Of a stretch of DNA of 5,236 nt, positions 1 to 5,236 are shown piece after piece. Source of the stretch: Candidatus Rokuibacteriota bacterium (lineage in GTDB: Bacteria > Methylomirabilota > Methylomirabilia > Rokubacteriales > CSP1-6). Both the position numbers and the translations under genes were made by a program. The notes beneath the pieces were generated by a model. That model worked only from the letters and a program-made list of their open reading frames with translations, was not told where the DNA came from and made no database searches. The stretch spans positions 1 through 5,236 of the forward strand of contig JACORX010000057.1 of NCBI GenBank assembly GCA_016179165.1. Direction: 5' to 3'. How positions within the stretch are numbered: position 1 is the first letter of the stretch; each line of letters opens with the position of its first letter.

Positions 1-802
1 GGCAGAAGCGGAGGAACCCGTACGTGCCCATCTTCAGCAGCACGCCCGCCAGGATCACGCTACCCGGCGTGGGCGCCTCCGTATGAGCGTCGGGAAGCCA
101 CGTGTGGAAGGGCCACATCGGCACCTTGATGGCGAAGGCCAGCGCGAAGGCGAGAAACATGAGGTTCTGCGTCCGGCCGGCGGGCAGCACGTGGCGCACG
201 AGCACGGGCAGATCGAAGGTGTAGACGCCCGTCGCCGCCCCGTGGAGGAAGTAGAACGCCAGGATGGCGACCAGCATCAGGAGCGAACCGAGGAGCGTGT
301 ACAGCACGAACTTGACCGCGGCATATACCCGATTGGGCCCGCCCCAGATCCCGATGATGAGGTACATCGGGATCAGCATCGCCTCCCAGAAGATGTAGAA
401 GAGGAAGAGGTCGAGCGCCACGAACACGCCCAGCATCCCCGTCTCGAGCAGCAGCATCGTGATCGCGAACTCGTTCCAGCGCCGCTCGATCGAGTGCCAC
501 GAGGAGAGCAGGACCAGCGGCATCAGGAAGGTCGTCAGCAGCACCAGCAGCAGGCTGATCCCGTCGACCCCGAGGTGGTACGAGACACCGAGGGTGGGCA
601 TCCACGCGCGCTGCTCGACGAACTGATAGTCGGACAGCGACGCGTCGAAGCGCGTGAACAGCGGCACCGAGACCGCGAAGGTCACGAGGCTCGTCGCGAG
701 GGCCGTCACCTTGACCATGCCCTCCCGGCGGCGCGGCAGGACGAAGATGAGGGCGGCGCCGACCACGGGCAGAAAGGTCACCGCCGAGAGGACCGCTATC
801 AC
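1..802 (-). CDS. nuoM: NADH-quinone oxidoreductase subunit M (partial, N-terminal 267 residues)
   Basis: This is an antiporter-like subunit of the complex I membrane arm, which couples NADH:quinone electron transfer to proton translocation. I read the frame directly from the minus strand. It begins with GTG at 802-800 and stays open to the left edge, so the C-terminal part is missing (the family is about 500 residues). Visible hallmarks are FYIFWEAMLIPMY around residues 135-147, with Glu140 matching the proton-channel glutamate (E. coli Glu144). AFAIKVPMWPFHTWLPDAHT at about 222-241 carries Lys226 (E. coli Lys234). Lys257 in LLKMGTYG matches E. coli Lys265. About nine hydrophobic helices are present. 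The GTG start overlaps the nuoL stop (GTGA) and no Shine-Dalgarno precedes it, which points to translational coupling. Mrp or hydrogenase-4 relatives are less likely, given the WPFHTWLPDAHTEAPT signature and the L-M gene order. Confidence 0.95.
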   Translation of the reverse strand, partial: MIAVLSAVTFLPVVGAALIFVLPRRREGMVKVTALATSLVTFAVSVPLFTRFDASLSDYQFVEQRAWMPTLGVSYHLGVDGISLLLVLLTTFLMPLVLLSSWHSIERRWNEFAITMLLLETGMLGVFVALDLFLFYIFWEAMLIPMYLIIGIWGGPNRVYAAVKFVLYTLLGSLLMLVAILAFYFLHGAATGVYTFDLPVLVRHVLPAGRTQNLMFLAFALAFAIKVPMWPFHTWLPDAHTEAPTPGSVILAGVLLKMGTYGFLRFC

Positions 803-2679
803 GGGCGCGCCGCGAGGAGAAAGGCAACCAGGGCGATCGCGCCCAGGAGCATGCCGAGCGCGTAGTTCATCACGAAGCCCGTCTGGATTCGGCGCAGCCC
901 GAGCGCCCACGCGACCACGGCCGCGCCCACCCCGTTGACGAGGCCGTCGATCATCGTGAGGTCGACGACACGCGAGCACCAGAGACAGAGTCGGTAGATG
1001 GGCTGGACGAAGAGCGCGTCGTAGATCTCGTCGACGTAGTACTTGTTCAGCACGATGCGGTGCACAACGTTGCGAGGCACGCCGATGCAAGAGGCGTCCA
1101 CCGGGCCGCGGCCATAGACGAGCCACGCGAAGAAGACGCCGCCCACGGCCACGACGACCGACACGGCCGCCAGCGCGAGCGCCGTCACGCCGCCGTGCTC
1201 CGCCAGGCGAAGCGGCAGCACCGGCGCCAGGAAGCGCGCGAAGGCCGTGCCCTGGGAGGACGGCACGCCGACGATGCCCGCGAGCGCCGTGAGGACGGCC
1301 AGCGCGCCCAGCGGCACGGTCATGACAGCGGGCGACTCGTGGATGTGGTGCGCCACCTGCTTGGACATGCGCGGTCCGCCGAAGAAGGCCAGCAAAACCA
1401 CGCGTGCCGTGTAAAACGCGGTCAGCAGCACGCCCAGCAGGAGCACGGCCCAGAGCGCCACGTGCCCTTCGTGGAACGCCGAGGCCAGGATCTCGTCTTT
1501 GGAGAAGAAGCCGGCGAAGGGCGGGATACCCGCGAGGCCGATCGCGCCGACGAGGAAGGTGACGGTGGTGACGAGCATGCGCGGCGCGATCCCGCCCATC
1601 CTGCGCAGGTCCTGCTCGCCGTGGAGACCGTGGATGACGCTGCCCGCGCCCAGGAAGAGGAGCGCCTTGAAGAAGGCGTGGGTCACGAGGTGGAAGATGC
1701 CCGCGGCATACGCGCCGACGCCCACGGCCGCGAACATGTAGCCCAGCTGGCTGATGGTCGAATACGCGAGCACGCGCTTGATGTCGGTCTGCGCGAGCCC
1801 GATGCTCGCCGCGAAGAGCGCGGTCAAGCCGCCCACCCAGGCGACGATCTCGAGCGAGAGCGGCGCCATTTCGAAGAGCTTGTGGCAGCGCGCGACCATG
1901 TACACGCCCGCCGTCACCATCGTGGCGGCGTGGATCAGGGCCGACACCGGCGTCGGGCCCTCCATCGCGTCGGGCAGCCAGGTGAAGAGCGGCAGCTGCG
2001 CCGACTTCCCGCACGCGCCCATGAAGAGGAGCAGCGCGATCGCGAGGTACGTGCCGCCGCTGACGGCGTCGGTCGCCTTGGTGAAGACCTCGCCGTACGT
2101 CAGCGTGCCGAACGTCGTCCAGATGAGCATGATGCCGAGGCCGAATCCGAAGTCGCCGACGCGATTGACGATGAAGGCCTTTTTGCCGGCGTCCGAGGCC
2201 GACTGCTTCGCGTACCAGAAACCGATCAGGAGGTACGAGCAGAGGCCGACCGCCTCCCAGAAGACGTAGAGGACGAGAAAGTCTCCCGCCAGCACCAGCA
2301 TGACCATGGAAAAGACGAAGAGGTTGAGGTACGTGAAGAAGCGGGCGAAGCCGGCATCCCCGTGCATGTAGCCGGCCGAGTAAAGGTGGATCAGGAAGCC
2401 CACGCCGGTGACGACGAGCAGCATGACGGCCGAGAGCTGGTCCACCTGCACCGCGACCGCCGTCTTGAAGCCGCCCGCGCTGATCCACGGAAAGAGCTGG
2501 CCCACGTACGTCTCGCCGTGGAGCACGCGCGCGAAGACGAAGCACGAGACGACGAAGGACAGGCCCAGCGCGGGGACCGCGATCCAGTGCGCGAAGCGTC
2601 CGGTGAGGCGGCCGAGGAGCGCGTTGGCCAGCGCGCCCACGAGCGGGAAGAGCGGGATCAGCCAGACGAGTCGTGACAT
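799..2679 (-). CDS. nuoL: NADH-quinone oxidoreductase subunit L
   Basis: This is the distal proton-pumping subunit of the complex I membrane arm. Its 626 residues are a full family length (E. coli about 613). All the known key positions are present: Glu142 in YVFWEAVGLCSY, Asp176 in NRVGDFG, Lys225 in GACGKSAQLP, His250 in PVSALIHAATM, His330/His334/Lys338 in HLVTHAFFKALL, and Lys394 in FFSKDEI. The C-terminal part has the NuoL-specific YYVDEIYDALF motif (547-557) that leads into the lateral helix, and a final membrane helix at about 604-622. These features separate it from Mrp antiporter and hydrogenase subunits. The ATG start at 2679-2677 is preceded by a weak GAAAG purine run. The gene overlaps nuoM by four bases. 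nuoK, which normally lies just upstream, is absent; an unrelated small membrane protein is there instead, with a strong promoter-like sequence between them. Confidence 0.97.
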   Translation of the reverse strand: MSRLVWLIPLFPLVGALANALLGRLTGRFAHWIAVPALGLSFVVSCFVFARVLHGETYVGQLFPWISAGGFKTAVAVQVDQLSAVMLLVVTGVGFLIHLYSAGYMHGDAGFARFFTYLNLFVFSMVMLVLAGDFLVLYVFWEAVGLCSYLLIGFWYAKQSASDAGKKAFIVNRVGDFGFGLGIMLIWTTFGTLTYGEVFTKATDAVSGGTYLAIALLLFMGACGKSAQLPLFTWLPDAMEGPTPVSALIHAATMVTAGVYMVARCHKLFEMAPLSLEIVAWVGGLTALFAASIGLAQTDIKRVLAYSTISQLGYMFAAVGVGAYAAGIFHLVTHAFFKALLFLGAGSVIHGLHGEQDLRRMGGIAPRMLVTTVTFLVGAIGLAGIPPFAGFFSKDEILASAFHEGHVALWAVLLLGVLLTAFYTARVVLLAFFGGPRMSKQVAHHIHESPAVMTVPLGALAVLTALAGIVGVPSSQGTAFARFLAPVLPLRLAEHGGVTALALAAVSVVVAVGGVFFAWLVYGRGPVDASCIGVPRNVVHRIVLNKYYVDEIYDALFVQPIYRLCLWCSRVVDLTMIDGLVNGVGAAVVAWALGLRRIQTGFVMNYALGMLLGAIALVAFLLAARP

Positions 2680-2705
2680 TGTGCTTTCAGGTACAAACCC
2701 GCAAC

Positions 2706-2734
2706 ACTCTATCGGAAGGGGTTGGGGGTGTCAA
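2706..2734 (-). promoter_or_regulatory. sigma70-like promoter for nuoLM
   Basis: Read on the minus strand, a perfect -35 hexamer TTGACA (2734-2729) is followed by a 17-base spacer and a -10 hexamer TAGAGT (2711-2706, four of six consensus positions). A transcript would start near 2699, giving a leader of about 20 bases before the nuoL ATG. The -35 box overlaps the TGA stop of the upstream membrane-protein gene (2733-2731). The assignment rests only on sequence match and ideal spacing; read-through from the upstream gene remains possible. Confidence 0.6.
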
Positions 2735-3192
2735 GGACGCGGGGGCTTGGTGAGGGCCGGATCGGCGTCGTGCGCGCCGTCGACCCACCGAAAGAAGACG
2801 AGCGGCACGAGGAAAAAGAAGATGAGGTGGCCCGCGGCCATGCGGAGCGTGATCGCGCCCTGGGGCAGTGCAGCCGGCTCGAGCAAGAGACACAGGACGA
2901 AGTTCATCCACGCGTAGAGCGCGGCGCCCACGACGAGCAGCTGCAGCCCCGGCGGCACTTTGCTGACGAGCGCGCGCCAGTCGTAGACGGCCACACGCCC
3001 CCAGCGCCGGCCGAGGAGCGCCGTGCTCCTGAGCCGCGCGACCATCACCGCCGCCAGCACGAAGACGAGGGCGCCCAGCGCCCAGACGGCGCGCTCGCCG
3101 GGCAGAGCCGCCCAGGGCGTGAAAGACAGGAAGTGCAGGGCCGCGCTCGCTACGAAGCCTGCCGCGGCAAGCCAGAGACAGACGGTTCGCAT
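2731..3192 (-). CDS. four-helix integral membrane protein of unknown function
   Basis: This gene encodes 153 residues with four hydrophobic helices at about 4-24, 34-53, 83-103 and 117-135, and a short polar, proline-rich C-terminal tail. The loop between helices 2 and 3 (about 52-82) is basic, with several arginines, so it probably faces the cytoplasm; both termini would then also be cytoplasmic. The pattern of helix 3 (LYAWMNFVLCLLL) followed by a helix starting LRMAAGHLIFFF resembles a group of small uncharacterised bacterial membrane proteins that I recall but cannot name. No catalytic or metal-binding motif is evident. The ATG start at 3192 follows an AGAGAGAG purine stretch that could serve as a weak ribosome binding site. 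It is divergent from the M23 peptidase gene and 51 bases upstream of nuoL. It could be co-transcribed with nuoLM, but nothing shows that it belongs to complex I. Codon use agrees with it being a real gene. Confidence 0.8.
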   Translation of the reverse strand: MRTVCLWLAAAGFVASAALHFLSFTPWAALPGERAVWALGALVFVLAAVMVARLRSTALLGRRWGRVAVYDWRALVSKVPPGLQLLVVGAALYAWMNFVLCLLLEPAALPQGAITLRMAAGHLIFFFLVPLVFFRWVDGAHDADPALTKPPRP

Positions 3193-3238
3193 CGTCTCTC
3201 TCTGCTAGCACATTCCCGGCCGCGGGGCGAGCGGGCCT

Positions 3239-3247
3239 TGCTATGAT
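3239..3247 (+). promoter_or_regulatory. extended -10 promoter element before the M23 peptidase gene
   Basis: TGCTATGAT fits the extended -10 form (TGn followed by TATGAT, five of six matches to TATAAT). No recognisable -35 box lies 17 bases upstream, which is typical of extended -10 promoters. The expected start point, about seven bases downstream, falls on or next to the GTG start codon at 3254, so the message would have little or no leader. No good Shine-Dalgarno is seen in the 20 bases before the GTG, which agrees with this. It lies in the only 61 bases separating the two divergent genes. Confidence 0.4.
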
Positions 3248-3253
3248 GGGCCC

Positions 3254-4690
3254 GTGGCCCGCTCGACGTTCAACTTCTGGCTCACCATCATCGTCGTCCC
3301 TTCGCTCCTCGTGGTCGGCGCCCTCGGGTACCTTGCATGGCGGCAGAGCGTGCCCGGCATCCGCGCCAGCCTCGACCCCGAGCCGCGCTGGATCGGCGTC
3401 AGGACGCCGCTGGCCGTGGACCTGCGGGCCGCCAGGGGCGGCGTGCGCTCTATGGAGATCCGTCTGCGGCAGGGCTCGGCCAACGTCGTGATCGTGCAGC
3501 AGGCCTTCACCGGCGCGCCGACGAACGACCAGCGCGTGGCGCTCCAGGTGACCGGTGCGACCTTGGGCCTCCGAGAGGGCGCGGCGACGCTCGAAGTGCT
3601 GGCGCGCGACGGCTTCTGGCGGCCGATCCGCGTGGACGACCGGCCGATCCTGTCGGCGCCGGTGATGCTCGACCTCACGCCGCCCTCGCTCGAGGTGGTG
3701 GCCGCGACGCGCTACTGGGCGCAGGGCGGCGGCGGCTTGGTCGTGCTGCGGTCCAAGGGCGCCTCACGCGTCACCGTCACCGTCGGCGGGCTCGCCTTCC
3801 GCGCCTACCCCGCCGGGCCGCCCGAGTCCAGCCTCTTCGTCGACCTGGTCGCCCTGCCCTGGAACTACGAGGCCGGGACACCCATCACGGCGGTCGCGCA
3901 GGACGAGGCCGGCAACGTCACCTCCCGCACCGTCGCCGTCGAGGTCAAGGCGCGCCGCTTCAAGACCGACACGATCGAGATCAAGGACGCGTTCCTCGAG
4001 CGCAAGCTGCCCGAGCTCCTGCCCGAGCGCGCCGGCACGATCGCGGCGGGCGATCCCCTCGCGGCTTTCCTCACAGTCAACCGCGACAGCCGCAAGCAAG
4101 CCGAGGAGGTCAAACGCACGCTCGGGGCCAAGACGCAGGCGCGCCCGCTCTGGGAAGGCGTCTTCGTCCAGCCGCGAAACACGAAGGTCTTCTCCAACTT
4201 CGCCGAGACGCGGACGTACCGCTATCACGGCAAGGTCGTGGACACGCAGATCCACTTCGGCTACGACCTGGCGGCGGTGCAACACGGTCCGGTGCCCGCC
4301 GCCAACTCGGGCGTGGTGATCTTCGCCGGACCGCTGTCGATCTACGGCAACGCGGTCGTCGTGGACCACGGTCTCGGGCTCCAAACGCTCTACGCTCATC
4401 TCTCGTCGATCGCCGTGAAAGAAGACGACCAGGTCGCCAAGGAGCAGGAGCTCGGGCGGACGGGGAGTACGGGGCTCGCCCTGGGGGACCATCTCCACTA
4501 CGAGGTGTTGATCAACGGCGTGTCGGTGACGCCGCTCGAGTGGTGGGACGCCGCGTGGATCCGCGACCACGTCGGCCGTCCGCTCCGCGAGGCGAGCCTG
4601 CCGCTGATCCAATCCGTGATGCCGGCTGAAACGCGGGACGATGCGGGCCAGGCGACGGGCCGCCGGCGCCGCGCCTCTCGCGCGCGCTAG
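3254..4690 (+). CDS. membrane-anchored M23 (LytM-type) zinc metallopeptidase
   Basis: This is a predicted cell-wall endopeptidase that cleaves peptidoglycan cross-bridges or stem peptides on the outer face of the inner membrane. The 478 residues run as follows: a short basic N-terminus, one membrane helix (about 10-28), a beta-rich region (about 35-138), an Ig-like region (about 140-232) starting at DLTPPSLEV and ending near DEAGNVTS, a linker (about 233-300), then the M23 domain (about 305-430). The full catalytic set is present: His334 and Asp338 in HFGYDL, His382 in YAHLS, and His413/His415 in GDHLHYEV. Zinc ligands are inferred to be His334, Asp338 and His415, so the enzyme should be active, unlike degenerate LytM activators. 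EWWDAAWIRDHV follows the domain, and an arginine-rich tail ends the protein. The GTG start is chosen because it places the membrane helix at the N-terminus; the nearby ATGs at 3243 and 3246 are out of frame. The in vivo substrate cannot be told from sequence. Confidence 0.92.
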   Translation: MARSTFNFWLTIIVVPSLLVVGALGYLAWRQSVPGIRASLDPEPRWIGVRTPLAVDLRAARGGVRSMEIRLRQGSANVVIVQQAFTGAPTNDQRVALQVTGATLGLREGAATLEVLARDGFWRPIRVDDRPILSAPVMLDLTPPSLEVVAATRYWAQGGGGLVVLRSKGASRVTVTVGGLAFRAYPAGPPESSLFVDLVALPWNYEAGTPITAVAQDEAGNVTSRTVAVEVKARRFKTDTIEIKDAFLERKLPELLPERAGTIAAGDPLAAFLTVNRDSRKQAEEVKRTLGAKTQARPLWEGVFVQPRNTKVFSNFAETRTYRYHGKVVDTQIHFGYDLAAVQHGPVPAANSGVVIFAGPLSIYGNAVVVDHGLGLQTLYAHLSSIAVKEDDQVAKEQELGRTGSTGLALGDHLHYEVLINGVSVTPLEWWDAAWIRDHVGRPLREASLPLIQSVMPAETRDDAGQATGRRRRASRAR

Positions 4691-4717
4691 GGCCGGGGTC
4701 CCGGCGTCGAGCAGGGT

Positions 4718-4745
4718 GCTGAAAAACCCGTAGGCCGCTCAAAAA
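4718..4745. repeat. short direct repeat GCT(G/C)AAAAA, two copies
   Basis: GCTGAAAAA (4718-4726) and GCTCAAAAA (4737-4745) are identical in eight of nine bases and start 19 bases apart. CTGAA (4719-4723) and TTCAG (4748-4752) additionally form a weak inverted pair around them. The pair marks the left border of the structured element that follows. It looks like part of the same repeat unit, because similar GGGTTTTTCAGCACCCTG-like borders (minus-strand reading) recur in intergenic repeats of several GC-rich bacteria. That last point is from memory and was not searched. Confidence 0.5.
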
Positions 4746-4761
4746 GATTCAGATGCGAGGC

Positions 4762-4913
4762 GGCGCCCCGCCGTTCGAGTTGAGCGACGGCGTATGCCGT
4801 CGTGAGACGAGGGCTGAGTTGATCCCACTGGCGTCACGTACGACTGTCTCAGCCCTCGCCTCGTGGCTTCGCCCCTCAGCTCGAACTGCCACGAGCCCGC
4901 AGCCGAGGGCGCC
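4762..4913. repeat. nested inverted-repeat element, multi-stem fold
   Basis: Several complementary arms are nested in 152 bases. The outermost is GGCGCCC (4762-4768) with GGGCGCC (4907-4913). Inside it, GTTCGAGTTGAG (4773-4784) pairs with CTCAGCTCGAAC (4875-4886), twelve base pairs with one G-U. Within that lie hairpin A, CGACGGC/GCCGTCG (4785-4791 with 4796-4802), and hairpin B, CGAGGGCTGAG/CTCAGCCCTCG (4808-4818 with 4848-4858, loop of 29 bases). A further perfect eight-base pair, CTCGTGGC/GCCACGAG (4860-4867 with 4888-4895), has the right arm of the twelve-base stem in its loop. It is therefore either an alternative fold or a pseudoknot. This is too much complementarity for chance and is not coding. 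It could be a REP/BIME-like repeat, a mobile-element end or a structured RNA. Confidence 0.75.
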
Positions 4914-4915
4914 CC

Positions 4916-4949
4916 AAGGGTATTTGCTAAATGAAGCAAATGGGCCCTT
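4916..4949. repeat. imperfect hairpin next to the structured element
   Basis: ATTTGC (4922-4927) pairs with GCAAAT (4936-4941) around an eight-base loop, and AAGGG (4916-4920) pairs with CCCTT (4945-4949) below it. A small asymmetric internal loop separates the two stems. The stem is AT-rich, unlike the adjacent GC-rich arms, and no run of T follows on either strand, so it does not look like a standard intrinsic terminator. It may be part of the same repeat or mobile-element end. Confidence 0.5.
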
Positions 4950-5025
4950 ATCGGCGGCCTGCTAGCCCGACTTTCGCACTTTTCGAACACGGAGGTCCAT
5001 TTTTGCGTCCTGAAGTGTCCTCGTC

Positions 5026-5236
5026 CTACATAGTTGAAGAAAGGGTCGGCATCCAGCGGGCGAGCGCAAACGTTTTGACGGCTTTGCGTTGCGCCGGGGA
5101 GAGCTCCGGGGGAATCATGACCGTGGGCCGCCGCCCCTGATGGCCCGTGCTGGTGCGCGCCAGGGTGGCCTTGATGTCGGCCAGGTCCTTCATCATCGCG
5201 CGGGCCGAGTGTCGGGTCCCGAGCGCCAGCTTGGCC
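5026..5236 (-). CDS. C-terminal fragment of an unidentified protein (69 residues, cut by window edge)
   Basis: Reading in from the right edge on the minus strand, a frame stays open for 69 codons and ends at TAG (5028-5026). The composition looks like a genuine protein: RAMMKDLADIKATLART (about 12-28) is a plausible amphipathic helix. PTVMIPPELSPAQRKAVK (about 37-54) and ALARWMPTL (57-65) follow. Codon third positions are mostly G or C, as in neighbouring genes. A second minus-strand frame is also open here, but its product is rich in Gly, His and Pro like an antisense or shadow reading. I do not recognise the family. Its position beside a palindromic repeat makes a mobile-element gene such as a transposase possible, but no catalytic motif lies in the visible part. 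It is convergent with the M23 gene, and its start lies outside the window. Confidence 0.55.
   Translation of the reverse strand, partial: AKLALGTRHSARAMMKDLADIKATLARTSTGHQGRRPTVMIPPELSPAQRKAVKTFALARWMPTLSSTM

Larger units (their letters stand above)
4691..5025. other. non-coding, repeat-rich intergenic region
   Basis: These 335 bases separate the M23 peptidase from a convergent gene fragment at the right edge. No frame here has protein-like composition; the open frames read as arginine/serine/proline-rich shadows. The region begins with a small palindrome, GCCGGGGTCCCGGC (4692-4705). It then has a direct repeat, a large nest of inverted repeats (4762-4913) and a hairpin (4916-4949). From about 4920 to 5045 the base composition becomes visibly richer in A+T than the flanking genes. 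No intrinsic terminator with a U-tract is evident for either convergent gene. Confidence 0.7.

Noticed and set aside
60..827. A 255-codon minus-strand open frame overlapping nuoM
   Set aside because: It is in a different frame from nuoM and reads as Arg/Ala/Pro-rich low-complexity protein. The true nuoM frame, starting with GTG at 802, shows every family motif.
1060..2676. A 538-codon plus-strand open frame opposite nuoL
   Set aside because: It lies antisense to the clearly conserved nuoL, and its product is dominated by Arg, Glu, His and Asp as expected for an antisense reading of GC-rich membrane-protein codons.
3764..4612. A 282-codon minus-strand open frame opposite the M23 gene
   Set aside because: It is antisense to a gene with an intact catalytic motif set, and its composition (Asp, Arg, Glu, Val, Leu runs without domain features) is that of a shadow frame.
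4692..4705. GCCGGGGTCCCGGC palindrome as an intrinsic terminator for the M23 gene
   Set aside because: The usable stem is only about five base pairs with a four-base loop, and no T-tract follows, so a terminator call is not supported.
4965..4990. Minus-strand GTGCGAAAGTC as a group II intron boundary or domain V
   Set aside because: It starts like the GUGYG intron 5' end and has a GAAA, but the flanking domain V stem sequence and a reverse transcriptase frame are absent.
4995..5026. Four GTCC repeats at 4995, 5007, 5017 and 5023
   Set aside because: The repeats are only four bases long with irregular spacing (12, 10 and 6 bases), which is easily chance and gives no array.
4739..5236. A second long minus-strand open frame running from the right edge through the repeat
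   Set aside because: It stays open for about 166 codons, but the product is Gly/His/Pro/Arg/Ser-rich and runs through the inverted repeats. The competing frame ending at 5026 looks far more like protein.

Overview
This window comes from a GC-rich bacterial genome (about two thirds G+C by eye, with codon third positions almost always G or C). Its gene content is ordinary: respiratory complex I subunits, a small membrane protein and an envelope peptidase. The right-hand 500 bases look like accessory or repeat DNA. Nothing fixes the taxon. The GC-rich coding style, the Nuo-type complex I and the intergenic repeat would fit lineages such as Methylomirabilota/Rokubacteria or former Deltaproteobacteria, but that is a low-confidence inference.

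Layout. The left half is on the minus strand and reads right to left: a four-helix membrane protein of unknown function (3192-2731), then nuoL (2679-799), then nuoM (from 802 and running off the left edge). nuoL and nuoM overlap by four bases (GTGA) and are surely co-transcribed. A good sigma70-like promoter (TTGACA, 17-base spacer, TAGAGT) lies just before nuoL and overlaps the stop codon of the membrane-protein gene, so nuoLM can start its own transcript. nuoK, the usual upstream neighbour of nuoL, is absent here.

On the plus strand, divergent from the membrane protein across 61 bases, is a complete membrane-anchored M23 (LytM-type) zinc peptidase (3254-4690). It starts with GTG, and an extended -10 element lies so close that its transcript may be leaderless.

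From 4691 to 5025 there is no convincing gene. This stretch holds an elaborate set of nested inverted repeats (4762-4913), preceded by a short direct repeat and followed by a separate hairpin (4916-4949). It resembles a REP/BIME-like intergenic repeat or the end of a mobile element. The right edge carries the last 69 codons of a minus-strand gene that I cannot identify (5236-5026).

Together, NuoL and NuoM are proton-pumping antiporter-like subunits of the complex I membrane arm. The peptidase acts on the outer face of the same membrane, but no direct functional link to the nuo genes is visible. I found no clear novel multi-gene system. The structured repeat with its flanking unidentified gene fragment is the part most worth examining.
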